Shown: piece by piece, positions 18,489 to 26,930 of the stretch
Layout of the letters: each line of letters begins with the position of its first letter
How positions within the stretch are numbered: the first letter of the stretch is position 1
Source: a virus
Length of the DNA stretch: 64,000 nucleotides
Direction: 5' to 3' (one strand)
Virus record (IMG/VR): IMGVR_UViG_3300032242_002477
Coordinates: 1 to 64,000 of that record
Position numbers and translations under genes: made by a program
The notes under the pieces: generated by a model
Told to the model about the DNA's origin: nothing
What the model saw: the letters and a program-made list of their open reading frames with translations, nothing else
Database searches by the model: none

Positions 18489-20486
18489 ATGAACATTATT
18501 ACGACAAAAGAACAATTAAATGAATTCGTTCAGCACTATTCAACTGTAGATGCTTTTGCATATGACGTTGAAACTGTTGGCGATAGACGTGGTGACACGC
18601 CTTTAAATCAAGTTCTGTGGATTACATTTGCAACACACGGAAGAACCGACGTAATCCCCATGGGTCACCCACATGGCGAATTAATGGACACTGTTTATCC
18701 TCTTACTGGCCAAGGCGAAAAACGTGTAGAAAAAGGTTTAACTGCACGTCCTAGCGATTATTCTCGAGACATTAAAAAAGCCACACAATTATTTTCAGAC
18801 GCACCTGCTCAGTTATTCCCAGCAGAAGTATTTACCGCTATAAAGCCTTTAATGTTTAATCCCAACATACTAAAAGTTGGTCACAACCTACTATTTGACT
18901 TGACCTCTGTTGCCAAATACTTAGGTGGCGAGGTTCCTGTTGGTCCTTACTTTGACACCATGATTGGTTCGTTTGTTTTAAGCAATAAAAACAAGCACCA
19001 TGTGGGCCTTGATGATTGCCTTAAACGCGAGTTCGGTTACGAAATGGTAAAAGGTGTGGGTAAAGAGGTTGAAAAGTACGCTTTCTCAGTAGTTGCTAAG
19101 TATGCTTATTTAGACGCTAAGTACACGTTTTTACTTTGGAAAAAAATTGCGCCTTTACTTACGGAGTCTAAGTTAGATAACGTAATGAAATTAGAAATGG
19201 ATGTTCTTGTTGTATTATGCGATATGAAGTTATCTGGAGCTCCGATTGATACAGGTCTATTGTCTGATTTACACGACAAGCTACTTGTCGATATTGAGGC
19301 AGCCAAAGCTGAGATTTACAAAGTAGCTGGGCGTCAATTTAATATTAACTCTAACCAAGAAAAACAGTATTTACTCTACTCAGCTAAGAAAGATGGAGGA
19401 CGCGGGCTTTCCCCTAAAATTTTAACCCCTAAAGGTATTAAAAAAGACCAAGAAGGCAAAGATTTAGAATATTTAGATTATTCCGTATCTGCTGAAGCTT
19501 TAGAACATTACCGTGACTCTGACCCACTTGTAACTGCGATTCTTAATTATTCTGATTTAAATAAATTGTTAACTACATATGTAATTCCATATTTGGGCGG
19601 TTCAGTTACGCATGTTACAGGCGGTAAAGCTAAGACTGAATACAAGGAAAGTCTTTTAATTAATGGCCATATTCATGGAGATTTTGTTCAACATGGTGCA
19701 GAAACTGGTCGTTTTTCTAGTCGTAACCCTAATCTTCAAAATATCCCTAATCCAAAGAAAAGCGATATTGGGCGTGAGATTCGTAACTTATTTTGTGCTC
19801 CTTCAGGTTATAAATTAGTAGTTGCTGATTACTCACAAATTGAACCTAGAGTTTTAGCTTCCATGGCTCAAGACCCGATTCTTATGTCTACGTACACCAC
19901 ACCAGGGGTCAAAGGCGACATTTACACAACTATTGGCGATACTATGAACGTAACTCGTGACGCAGGTAAGGTTTTAGTGTTATCTCTTATGTATGGAGTA
20001 GGTCCAGACAAAATTTCAAAAACTATTGGCTGTACGGTTCAGGAAGCTAAAGACCTACTTAACCGATTTTCTAAACAATTTCCTTCAGTAACTAAATACC
20101 GTATGAAAGTTATCCAAGCAGTTCGTGAAAGCGACTCAAAAAATCCTTATATTCACACCTTATTAGGTCGTAAGCGTTATTTATCCGAAATTAATTCCCG
20201 AGATAATGGTGAAAGAGCCGCTGCAGAACGTCAGGCTTTTAATACAAGAATTCAAGGCTCAGCTGCGGATATCATTAAATTGGCTATGGTTCGCGCACAC
20301 GCTATGCTTCCTACTGAGTCAAAATTGATTTTAACTGTTCACGATGAACTTGTTACTCTTTGTCCAGACCATTTAGTTACAGAAACAGAGAACGCAATTA
20401 AAGAAGCTATGGAAGGAATCAATGTGTTAAAGGTACCGCTGATAGCTGAGATGGCAACCGTACAAAGTTGGGGAGAAGCAAAATGA
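18489..20486 (+). CDS. DNA polymerase, family A
   Basis: 665 aa. The 3'-5' exonuclease Exo I motif YDVETVG gives D26 and E28, with later HNLLFDLTSV and YAYLDAKYT. The polymerase domain has motif A VVADYSQIEPRVLA (D446), motif B-like VLVLSLMYGVG, then FNTRIQGSAADIIKLAM, and motif C VHDEL near 617-621. There is no 5'-3' exonuclease domain. This is the phage replicase. It starts after a long hairpin leader and overlaps the next gene by ATGA. Confidence 0.93.
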   Translation: MNIITTKEQLNEFVQHYSTVDAFAYDVETVGDRRGDTPLNQVLWITFATHGRTDVIPMGHPHGELMDTVYPLTGQGEKRVEKGLTARPSDYSRDIKKATQLFSDAPAQLFPAEVFTAIKPLMFNPNILKVGHNLLFDLTSVAKYLGGEVPVGPYFDTMIGSFVLSNKNKHHVGLDDCLKREFGYEMVKGVGKEVEKYAFSVVAKYAYLDAKYTFLLWKKIAPLLTESKLDNVMKLEMDVLVVLCDMKLSGAPIDTGLLSDLHDKLLVDIEAAKAEIYKVAGRQFNINSNQEKQYLLYSAKKDGGRGLSPKILTPKGIKKDQEGKDLEYLDYSVSAEALEHYRDSDPLVTAILNYSDLNKLLTTYVIPYLGGSVTHVTGGKAKTEYKESLLINGHIHGDFVQHGAETGRFSSRNPNLQNIPNPKKSDIGREIRNLFCAPSGYKLVVADYSQIEPRVLASMAQDPILMSTYTTPGVKGDIYTTIGDTMNVTRDAGKVLVLSLMYGVGPDKISKTIGCTVQEAKDLLNRFSKQFPSVTKYRMKVIQAVRESDSKNPYIHTLLGRKRYLSEINSRDNGERAAAERQAFNTRIQGSAADIIKLAMVRAHAMLPTESKLILTVHDELVTLCPDHLVTETENAIKEAMEGINVLKVPLIAEMATVQSWGEAK

Positions 20487-20929
20487 GGTGGAAGTTTTGG
20501 AAACGTAATCAACCCTTTAATTTTAAAGTATCTTCTGAAGAAATTCCCGTTAGTACCATTCTTCGTTGGTATTGTTACGATTTAGACATTGAAGACACAA
20601 ATAATTTAGTTACAGAATTTAATTTAATACCTGTAAGTGAAGAGGGCGAGGAACACGAAAGAAAAGAAAGTGATGAAAGAATGAAAGAAGTTACTCAGTT
20701 TTTTCCCTTTTTTGACTTGATGTCGGAGATTAATTCAAGAGCTATCACAGCTTTACAATTAAAAGAATTGCCCACCGAAATGCAAGAAGTTGGTCCAGAA
20801 GTTTTAGAACTTATGTACAAACATGTTTCATTATCAGCTTTAATATCTTCATTCTCAACTGCAATTGCATTAGGTTTAGTTCACTCAAATCCAACGTTAA
20901 TAAATATGATGGAAGGAAAATATGAGTAA
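20483..20929 (+). CDS. Hypothetical protein downstream of polymerase
   Basis: 148 aa; ATG 20483 overlaps the polymerase stop. Basic N terminus (MRWKFWKRN), an acidic stretch near residues 52-70, then mostly helical sequence with hydrophobic segments near the end. No motif recognised. It is translationally coupled both upstream and downstream, so probably a replication-block accessory. Confidence 0.55.
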   Translation: MRWKFWKRNQPFNFKVSSEEIPVSTILRWYCYDLDIEDTNNLVTEFNLIPVSEEGEEHERKESDERMKEVTQFFPFFDLMSEINSRAITALQLKELPTEMQEVGPEVLELMYKHVSLSALISSFSTAIALGLVHSNPTLINMMEGKYE

Positions 20930-21302
20930 TAATTGGTGGGCCGCTAAATTGGGACAACCTCAAACACGACCGAGTAATATTCCTCCCGCTCCCCCGTCCC
21001 AACAACCTATGACGCCAGTTACTATGCCTCAGCAATTAGATAGCACACTTCCGCCTAGTTCTCAAACATCTACTAAGTGCCCAGGATGTCGTGGAAATAA
21101 TTATGCTTTGATTGGTACCCAAGTCACCATGAATGGCTCGGTTCCTACTTATCGTTGTTATGACTGCGGTTATCCATTAGTACAAGCTGGTAGTCAACAT
21201 GGAGGAGCTTCTTCGGCACCGTCATCAGGTTCCGCCACTCCTGCTAAACAGGTTTCTACTGGCGGTTGGAATCCTACGACGATTATTGGTAAGCTAGGAT
21301 AA
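20922..21302 (+). CDS. Pro-rich zinc-ribbon protein
   Basis: 126 aa. Residues 1-50 are Pro/Gln/Ser-rich and disordered; CPGC near 53-56 and CYDC near 80-83 form a zinc ribbon; the tail is Gly/Ser-rich. Similar small Pro-rich zinc-ribbon proteins lie next to RecA genes in other actinophages (recollection, not checked). It overlaps the RecA-like gene by one base (TAATG). Confidence 0.65.
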   Translation: MSNNWWAAKLGQPQTRPSNIPPAPPSQQPMTPVTMPQQLDSTLPPSSQTSTKCPGCRGNNYALIGTQVTMNGSVPTYRCYDCGYPLVQAGSQHGGASSAPSSGSATPAKQVSTGGWNPTTIIGKLG

Positions 21303-22372
21303 TGAAAACAATGAATCCAGATTTAGCAAAAGTACTTAACATAATTAATAAAAAATTTGGCGTGGATACTGTTGTACAAGGCGACCAAATTCGTGATGGG
21401 TTAATTGGTCGCGTTCCCACTGGTTCTTTAGGACTAGACGTAATTTTAGGTGGAGGATGGCCTACTAATCAATGGCATGAAATTATCGGTGAAGCCAGTA
21501 ATGGAAAGACAGCTATCGCTTTAAAAACCGTAGCTGCTAATCAACAACGTGACCCTGAGTTCACTACTGTGTGGGTTGCTGCCGAACAATGGGTCCCCTC
21601 ATACGCAGAACTTTGCGGAGTTGACCTTTCTCGAGTATACGTAATTTCTACAAATGTAATGGAAGAGGCTTATGAAGCAGTTATTCAAATCACAAACAGC
21701 AAAGCTGTTGATTGTATTGTTATTGATTCCCTCCCTGCTCTGGTACCTAGTTCAGAAGACGAAAAAGAAATGGAAGAGTCAACCGTAGGTCGTTCGGCTT
21801 TATTGACAAACAAATTTTTTCGTAAAGTTGGTAAGGCTTCAAAGCGTTCCCTAACCGAAGAAGAACGCCCGTTTATCGGTCTTATGATTAATCAATGGCG
21901 TTCTAAAATTGGAGTTCAATACGGTGACCCACGCACTACTCCAGGCGGTTTGGGAAAAGATTATGCTTTTTTTACCCGCCTAGAGGTCAAACGCGATGAC
22001 TGGGTTGAGGTTGGAAAAGGCGATTATAAGCGTCGTATAGGCCAAACTATCAAGATTCGCACATTAAAAAACAAATCCGCTCCTCCATCTCAGGTAGCCT
22101 ACGTAGACTTTTACTTTGCTGATGGTGGGTTGGCCCTTCCTGGTGAGTATGACTTCGCAAAAGAAATCGTAGCTCTTGGTATACTTAACAAGGTAATTAC
22201 TCGAGCTGGAGCGTACTACCGTTACTCCGAACGCCAATGGCAAGGAGCAGACGCGTTAGTGGTCTCAATTCGAGAAGAAATTGACCTCAAGGAAGCACTG
22301 GAGAAGGAAGTTCTTGAGACCGTTAAAGCTGGTTCTAAGTACGTTGTAGAACCTATCGACGATGCGGAGTAA
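21302..22372 (+). CDS. RecA/UvsX-like recombinase
   Basis: 356 aa. Walker A GEASNGKT at 63-70, Walker B DCIVIDSLPAL near 138-148, PTGSLGLDVILGGG near the N terminus and a conserved QWRSKIGVQYGDPRTTPGG loop. It is the RecA superfamily in a phage UvsX-like context. It should form filaments on ssDNA and promote recombination-dependent replication. Nucleases, a resolvase and a possible mediator follow in the same operon. Confidence 0.88.
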   Translation: MKTMNPDLAKVLNIINKKFGVDTVVQGDQIRDGLIGRVPTGSLGLDVILGGGWPTNQWHEIIGEASNGKTAIALKTVAANQQRDPEFTTVWVAAEQWVPSYAELCGVDLSRVYVISTNVMEEAYEAVIQITNSKAVDCIVIDSLPALVPSSEDEKEMEESTVGRSALLTNKFFRKVGKASKRSLTEEERPFIGLMINQWRSKIGVQYGDPRTTPGGLGKDYAFFTRLEVKRDDWVEVGKGDYKRRIGQTIKIRTLKNKSAPPSQVAYVDFYFADGGLALPGEYDFAKEIVALGILNKVITRAGAYYRYSERQWQGADALVVSIREEIDLKEALEKEVLETVKAGSKYVVEPIDDAE

Positions 22373-22700
22373 AGGACAAAAAGAATCAAGGAAGCACGAG
22401 GATAGACTTGCAAAAGCTATTGGTGGTAAGCGCAATGCTGCCAGCGGTGCCTTTTGGAGTCGAAAAGGCGATGTTCGTTCAGACGATTTGCTCATAGAGC
22501 ATAAGTGGACGGGCAAGCTATCCGTATCCGTTAAGGCTGCGGTTCTAGAAAAGATTGTCAAAGAAGCAATTCTTGACAGTCGAATGCCCGTCCTCGGGTT
22601 TCATCTTAACGGTGAAAATTACGTATTGTTACAAGAGGATGACTTTCTGGAGCTGCGTCACTATCTCCAGGAGTGCACTTGTACGAAGACGAAGGTGTAG
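22362..22700 (+). CDS. PD-(D/E)XK-type nuclease, Holliday-junction-resolvase-like
   Basis: 112 aa. RKHEDRLAKAIGGKRNAASGAFWSR leads into DVRSDDLLIEHKWT, giving the D...ExK active-site pattern of small PD-(D/E)XK enzymes, like those found in phage resolvase-like proteins. It overlaps the RecA-like gene by 11 bases. A role in trimming or resolving recombination intermediates is likely. A second resolvase candidate is at 24357. Confidence 0.72.
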   Translation: MRSKGQKESRKHEDRLAKAIGGKRNAASGAFWSRKGDVRSDDLLIEHKWTGKLSVSVKAAVLEKIVKEAILDSRMPVLGFHLNGENYVLLQEDDFLELRHYLQECTCTKTKV

Positions 22701-22993
22701 AAAAATGGCGTTACGACGCTAAATGTTCAGGTATGGATACCGAACTTTGGTTTCCTCCGCGTGATAAAGACTTATATAAACCCATTGCTGATAGAGCTAA
22801 GGCGATTTGCTTTGGCAGGGATGGTCTGGAAGAATGTCCAGTAAGGTTGCAGTGTTTGTTGTACGCTGAAAGCAACAACGAACAGCACGGTATCTGGGGC
22901 GGGCTATCGCATCGTGAAAGAAACGCGTTAAAAAGAAAAGCTGAAAAAAACGGTTCAACATTAGAAGAATGGGTATTAGCTGGTAAAAAATGA
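22679..22993 (+). CDS. whiB: WhiB-family iron-sulfur regulator with unusual cysteine spacing
   Basis: 104 aa from TTG 22679, which is 6 bases after CCAGGAG; GTG 22673 is the alternative but sits directly against the SD. Cysteines C16, C44, C53 and C59 and the GIWGG turn with RER identify WhiB (actinobacterial hallmark). The usual C-x2-C-x5-C is here C-x8-C-x5-C because of an insertion of about six residues. WhiB proteins bind a 4Fe-4S cluster and the RNA polymerase sigma factor. Phage WhiB genes are known to alter host transcription and exclude superinfection. Confidence 0.85.
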   Translation: MYEDEGVEKWRYDAKCSGMDTELWFPPRDKDLYKPIADRAKAICFGRDGLEECPVRLQCLLYAESNNEQHGIWGGLSHRERNALKRKAEKNGSTLEEWVLAGKK

Positions 22994-23853
22994 AATATAA
23001 ACCAACGGGAGATTTAAAAAAGTTAGTTGATTTAGGAAAATCTAATTCACGCGTCCTAGCTTCAGTAGAGCGGTTTGTTATATCAAAGCCACAAGAGAAT
23101 GACCGACGCACAGATGTGCTTCATCCTTCCGCTATGGCTAAAGCTGATTGGTGCCATCGTGCGTCCTTCTTCGAGTTAACTGGTCGTAAACCTGCTCCGT
23201 CTAAATACGGTCGCAGTCTTCGCATGGATAACGTATTTCAAAACGGTCACGATATGCACGCTCGTTGGCAAAATTATTTTGGCGAAATGAATCGTTTATA
23301 CGGTATTTGGGAGTGCACAGGGTGTGGTCTACGTGAGTGGGGTCTGCGTACAGATATCCATGTTTGCAATGATTTGCCCCCAGTCTATAGAGAAGTTGCG
23401 CTTAAATATGAACCCCTAAGAATCCACGGTCACGCGGATGGTTGGTTAAAGGGTTTTGGAGACCCACTCCTTTTAGAGCTAAAGTCTGTAGGCGCAGGAA
23501 CCGCTCGTTTTGAAGACCCAGATTTATTTTATAAACATGACGGCAACCCCACCAAGATTTGGGATAACATTAAAAACCCATTTTATAGCCACATCCAACA
23601 AGCTCAGATTTATATGAAGCTTATGGAGCTGTTAGAACTATCAGATGCTCCGCAAGAAGCCATTTTTATCTACGAGAACAAAGGCACTCAAGAAGCTAAA
23701 GAATTTATTATGGCTAAGAGTGATTTTAGTATCGCCCCCATTTTTGAAGCCGCTCAGATGATTATTGACGCAATTGGCGTTGACAGCCCTCCTATGTGTA
23801 ATATTAACGGTATCGCTGGATGTGCCCAGTGCAGTTATCACACGGAGGATTAA
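22990..23853 (+). CDS. Cas4/RecB-like PD-(D/E)XK exonuclease
   Basis: 287 aa. HGHADGW (D150) and LLLELKSVG (E163, K165) are motifs II and III, followed by QQAQIYM (QxxxY). C55 and three C-terminal cysteines near 271-280 could hold a 4Fe-4S cluster as in Cas4/AddB. An extra CTGCG pair near 109-112 suggests a small zinc insert. It overlaps the WhiB stop by ATGA. It probably generates 3' ends for the RecA-like protein. Confidence 0.82.
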   Translation: MKYKPTGDLKKLVDLGKSNSRVLASVERFVISKPQENDRRTDVLHPSAMAKADWCHRASFFELTGRKPAPSKYGRSLRMDNVFQNGHDMHARWQNYFGEMNRLYGIWECTGCGLREWGLRTDIHVCNDLPPVYREVALKYEPLRIHGHADGWLKGFGDPLLLELKSVGAGTARFEDPDLFYKHDGNPTKIWDNIKNPFYSHIQQAQIYMKLMELLELSDAPQEAIFIYENKGTQEAKEFIMAKSDFSIAPIFEAAQMIIDAIGVDSPPMCNINGIAGCAQCSYHTED

Positions 23854-24360
23854 GTGAGTAAGATGGAAATCAGCGTAGGAGAAAGCAAATCAACTATTGA
23901 TTCTATGCACTCCCAAGGACTTACTCTGCGTACCAGTATGCAGATTGATACTCCTCAACTTCCTGCAGATATTACCGAGCTTGGAGACGAGCAGTTAATG
24001 GGGTTATTTTCCCAACTAACTGCCTATAACAACTTTCTATCTACCCAGTTAGCTTGTGCTTTTATTGATGAGCGCGACGTTGAGCGCGAACTAGACACCC
24101 ACGAAAGCATCGCCTTTTTGCAATTTTATGATGCAAAAAAGACCAAAGATACTATGAGCTTGTTAAAAGCTCAGGTGTCAACCGACCCTAAAGTTAAGCA
24201 CCTTAAAGAGATGCATTCGGCCCGCTACAACTACCGTAAATTAATTGAAGTAATGGTAGATAATGTAGAGCGGGATACCGCACTAGTATCCCGAGAGTTA
24301 ACTCGCAGAACCTCTGGTGCAAGTGCAAGCCGATATCGTGGGGAGCGCATGGTTCCGTGA
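23854..24360 (+). CDS. Possible UvsY-like recombination mediator
   Basis: 168 aa, GTG start (ATG 23863 possible). It is a helical, charged protein; residues 55-160 resemble the layout of T4 UvsY, with KVKHLKEMHSARYNYRKLIE leading to a final helix that ends TALVSRELTRR. It lies between the exonuclease and a RuvC-like gene, a few genes after UvsX. Similarity is by eye only, so this is inference. Confidence 0.4.
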   Translation: MSKMEISVGESKSTIDSMHSQGLTLRTSMQIDTPQLPADITELGDEQLMGLFSQLTAYNNFLSTQLACAFIDERDVERELDTHESIAFLQFYDAKKTKDTMSLLKAQVSTDPKVKHLKEMHSARYNYRKLIEVMVDNVERDTALVSRELTRRTSGASASRYRGERMVP

Positions 24361-24929
24361 AAGTTAAAACCTTTGGTCCTGGCCTAACCCCAGGTAGCAA
24401 GTGTTATCTTGGAATCGACCAGTCTTATAGCGGGTTTGCTACAACTTATTTAGCTGAAGACAATTCGTATGTAACAATTGTTAGAAAATTTGAAGGCGTT
24501 GGAATCTCCAGATTAGCGGAGGTTTATAAGACATTAAATATGGAGATTGACCATTTATTTGACGAGTACCAATGTACCGTAGAGGACGCGGCAATAGAGG
24601 GATACGCTTTTGGTAGCCAAATGGCTAATATGGCGGGAGAACTTGGGGCTATCACAAAATTAGCTTTATATAATCGTTTTGATAATAACGCCAAGTATCC
24701 TCTTATTGTACCCCCTACTAATTTAAAAAAATATGTTGCAGGTAAAGGTACTGGTGTTGCAAAAAGCCAAATGCTACTGCATGTTTTTAAAAATTGGGGC
24801 GCCGAATTTTCTGATGACAACGCCGCTGATTCATTTGGTTTGGCTCACCTAGTGGCTAAAAAATATAAAAAAGCAGTAGAAAAAGAAGTATACGAAAAAC
24901 TACAAGACCCTAAGTTTAGGGAGGGATAG
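24357..24929 (+). CDS. RuvC-like Holliday junction resolvase
   Basis: 190 aa. GIDQSYSGFA gives the first Asp (D21), AAIEGYAFG gives E81, and DDNAADSFGLAHL supplies the C-terminal acidic residues, the RNase H-fold pattern of RuvC. A basic KKYVAGKGTGVAKSQM helix precedes the last motif as usual. It should resolve branched recombination intermediates before packaging. It overlaps its neighbours at both ends. Confidence 0.82.
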   Translation: MKVKTFGPGLTPGSKCYLGIDQSYSGFATTYLAEDNSYVTIVRKFEGVGISRLAEVYKTLNMEIDHLFDEYQCTVEDAAIEGYAFGSQMANMAGELGAITKLALYNRFDNNAKYPLIVPPTNLKKYVAGKGTGVAKSQMLLHVFKNWGAEFSDDNAADSFGLAHLVAKKYKKAVEKEVYEKLQDPKFREG

Positions 24930-25477
24930 TGACTACAATCGTAGCTGTTCAATATAAAGATAAATGCGTAATAGGTGCTGATAACCAGGTAACTGATGGT
25001 ACTGGTCGCATTTACCGTCATTCCGATATGTTAAAGATTAGTAAACGAGGTTCTTTTTTAATTGCGGGTAGTGGTGAGGTTCAGCCTTGTGATATAGCCC
25101 AACATATTTGGAAGCCGCCAGTTCCAACAGCTGCTGATAAAAAAGACGTATATCATTTTGTAATTACTAAAGCAATGCCTTCATTAAGAGAAGTTCTAAA
25201 AACTAACGGGTATAACTTTGATGAGTCAAATGATAAGTCAGAATCTACTGTTCGTTTTAATTTCCTTATTGCGGTATGTGGAGAGCTTTTTGATATTTCA
25301 GAGGATTTATCCGTATGCCGAACCGATATGGGGTTTTATGGGGTAGGAAATGGTGCTCCGTATGCTTTAGGAGCTCTTAAAGCTGGAGTTTCTATTAAAA
25401 AAGCATTAGAAATTGCTTCCTCATTTGATGCTTACACTTCAGGACCGTTCATTCAAATCGAACAGTTTAAGGATTAA
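24929..25477 (+). CDS. HslV/proteasome-beta-like Ntn hydrolase
   Basis: 182 aa with GTG start. After removal of Met the chain begins TTIVAVQY, giving an N-terminal nucleophile Thr1, with D17 in GAD and K35 in MLKIS close to the canonical Lys33. LIAGSGEV and GVGNGAPYALGAL match the S2/S3 region and the GxGxxxA helix of HslV and 20S beta subunits. Length fits HslV. No HslU-type unfoldase is visible. It could be a phage peptidase or an inactive decoy for host proteolysis. Confidence 0.75.
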   Translation: MTTIVAVQYKDKCVIGADNQVTDGTGRIYRHSDMLKISKRGSFLIAGSGEVQPCDIAQHIWKPPVPTAADKKDVYHFVITKAMPSLREVLKTNGYNFDESNDKSESTVRFNFLIAVCGELFDISEDLSVCRTDMGFYGVGNGAPYALGALKAGVSIKKALEIASSFDAYTSGPFIQIEQFKD

Positions 25478-25480
25478 ATT

Positions 25481-25648
25481 ATGCCGATATATGATTTTAA
25501 ATGCGATAAGTGCGAGTCAGTTGTAGAGATGCACATGGTGCATGATTCTACTATTGCCCCTATATGTAACCAATGTAGCGGAACTATGTCTAAAAATTGG
25601 ACGCCCCCAGCTATAATTTTTCGCGGCGGAGGGTGGGGCGGCCAATGA
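25481..25648 (+). CDS. FmdB-type zinc-ribbon protein
   Basis: 55 aa. MPIYDFKCDKCESVVE, then PICNQCSGTMSKNW, is the FmdB/CxxC-CxxC regulatory zinc-ribbon pattern, ending in a Gly-rich tail. It begins 3 bases after the Ntn hydrolase and overlaps the next gene by ATGA. The family is poorly characterised; a DNA- or protein-binding role is assumed. Confidence 0.75.
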   Translation: MPIYDFKCDKCESVVEMHMVHDSTIAPICNQCSGTMSKNWTPPAIIFRGGGWGGQ

Positions 25649-25890
25649 GTAAAACGCAAGAGAAAAGAGCCCATCGTTTGAATGAACAACAAGAATTTAT
25701 TAAAGCTCGCAGAATAATGCAGTTAAATATATTTAAACAAAACTTTGAAGCTGGTTTGACGGTGTACGAAAACAGCAAGGACAAGCTAAGCACAGAAGAT
25801 ATAACCCTTATTGAAGCTGAAATTGAACGAAATAAAGCTCTTATTGAGCAGCTACAGGCTGAGGTAAATGGCTTCAATACGGGAAATTAA
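25645..25890 (+). CDS. Coiled-coil hypothetical protein
   Basis: 81 aa from ATG 25645, which overlaps the FmdB-like stop. Nearly all helix, rich in Glu/Lys/Gln, with heptads through TEDITLIEAEIERNKALIEQLQ. No family recognised. It overlaps the next gene by 23 bases. Confidence 0.5.
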   Translation: MSKTQEKRAHRLNEQQEFIKARRIMQLNIFKQNFEAGLTVYENSKDKLSTEDITLIEAEIERNKALIEQLQAEVNGFNTGN

Positions 25891-26086
25891 GCCTGATTAC
25901 ACAGGCAGCATGGATTATGAAAACACGATATGCCATGAGTGCCCCCACTGCGGGTCCAATCTTTGGAACCTCAAGGTTTCTTTTGCAGACTATGAAATAG
26001 CTCAATATTTATTGCCCATGGAGTGTGCTATTTGTGGAACATATGCCACTGCACCTACACCTTTAGACAGATTAAACGCCGACTAA
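25868..26086 (+). CDS. Zinc-ribbon protein
   Basis: 72 aa. CHECPHCG near residues 22-29 and CAICG near 53-57 make a CxxC-CxxC zinc ribbon. No catalytic domain is present. It is the last gene of this overlapping run; about 55 noncoding bases separate it from SpoVS. Confidence 0.6.
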   Translation: MASIREIKPDYTGSMDYENTICHECPHCGSNLWNLKVSFADYEIAQYLLPMECAICGTYATAPTPLDRLNAD

Positions 26087-26140
26087 CCTTCATAATATTT
26101 ACCACGGGAACACTACTAATAGTAAACCGAGGTACAATAT

Positions 26141-26422
26141 ATGTCAGAGATAAACAGTGAAGAAAACATTTTACGCGTTAGCGCTGGGTCTAACCCCCAA
26201 TCCTTAGCGTCTGCAATTGCCCATGCAATTTATGAGGCTCGCACGTGTAAAGTTAGAGCGGTAGGCGCTGGGGCTGTAAATCAGGCTGTAAAGGCAATAG
26301 CAATTGCACGCGGTTATACCGCTCCACGAGGTATAGATTTGGTCTGTATTCCTGGATTTGCATCTATTGAGTCCCATGACGGTCAAATTTCAGCCATCGT
26401 ATTTGTTGTAAACGCAAGTTAA
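26141..26422 (+). CDS. spoVS: SpoVS-family protein
   Basis: 93 aa. The central stretch VRAVGAGAVNQAVKAIAIA followed by GIDLVCIPGFASI is almost a textbook SpoVS core (Alba-like fold; known from Bacillus stage V sporulation and from Thermus). Such proteins may bind nucleic acid. GAGG precedes ATG 26141. It is unusual in a phage; possible roles are RNA/DNA binding or altering host cell-cycle control. Confidence 0.85.
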   Translation: MSEINSEENILRVSAGSNPQSLASAIAHAIYEARTCKVRAVGAGAVNQAVKAIAIARGYTAPRGIDLVCIPGFASIESHDGQISAIVFVVNAS

Positions 26423-26482
26423 GGCAGACATACAGCCTTAATAAGCCTATTCTTAATTAAACCTTAGGCCAAAGGAAACCAA

Positions 26483-26815
26483 ATGATAGATAAGAACCCA
26501 AAGCCAATTGCTCCTGTCTCAGACAAACCAGCAAATGCTTCAGGTATGAAAGTAACAGACGTTTCATCCGCACCATCTAAAAATACAAAGTTAATGCCCA
26601 AAAAGAACGTAGCAGCAGGAAATCCAACTTTAGAAGCAAAGCCTTCTCGCAAGATGGAGCGTGCAGGTGCTTCTTATGGTATTCGCGTAAGCATGCCCGC
26701 TCATCAGGCTCCCGAAGCTGGGTTGACCCAAGCTAACGGACGCCTTTTTACGGCTTCGATTAACCGTTCTCGTCCTAATTTTCAGGACGCGGTTAACGAG
26801 TCTGTGTCCCGCTAA
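26483..26815 (+). CDS. Disordered hypothetical protein
   Basis: 110 aa, rich in Lys, Pro, Ser and Ala with little predicted structure; the only patterned part is the C-terminal ANGRLFTASINRSRPNFQDAV. AAAGGAAA precedes the ATG. It is followed directly by a strong terminator, so it closes the replication transcription unit. No function can be assigned. Confidence 0.55.
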   Translation: MIDKNPKPIAPVSDKPANASGMKVTDVSSAPSKNTKLMPKKNVAAGNPTLEAKPSRKMERAGASYGIRVSMPAHQAPEAGLTQANGRLFTASINRSRPNFQDAVNESVSR

Positions 26816-26830
26816 CCACACAGACACTGC

Positions 26831-26875
26831 GCCCCTCACCTAGAGCCTTTTTATCTAGCTGAGGGGCTTTTTTTT
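26831..26875 (+). terminator. Rho-independent terminator
   Basis: GCCCCTCA pairs with TGAGGGGC, and inner CTAGA with TCTAG extends the stem; eight T residues follow. It ends the replication operon that starts near 9365. Confidence 0.9.
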
Positions 26876-26901
26876 GAAATTACAAGTTTGTATGTTATTC
26901 T
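26874..26901 (+). promoter_or_regulatory. Probable promoter after the terminator
   Basis: TTGAAA (26874-26879) and TATTCT (26896-26901) with a 16-base spacer lie immediately after the terminator and before the gene at 26931, where AGAGGAAA serves as SD. Position supports it more than sequence does. Confidence 0.4.
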
Positions 26902-26930
26902 TGCAGCGTCTACAGTCGAGAGGAAAATTG

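Noticed and set aside
18419-18523. 34-codon frame starting ATG 18419 between the SSB candidate and polymerase
   Set aside because: It lies entirely over the 18-bp hairpin and the polymerase SD, has no SD of its own and gives no recognisable peptide.
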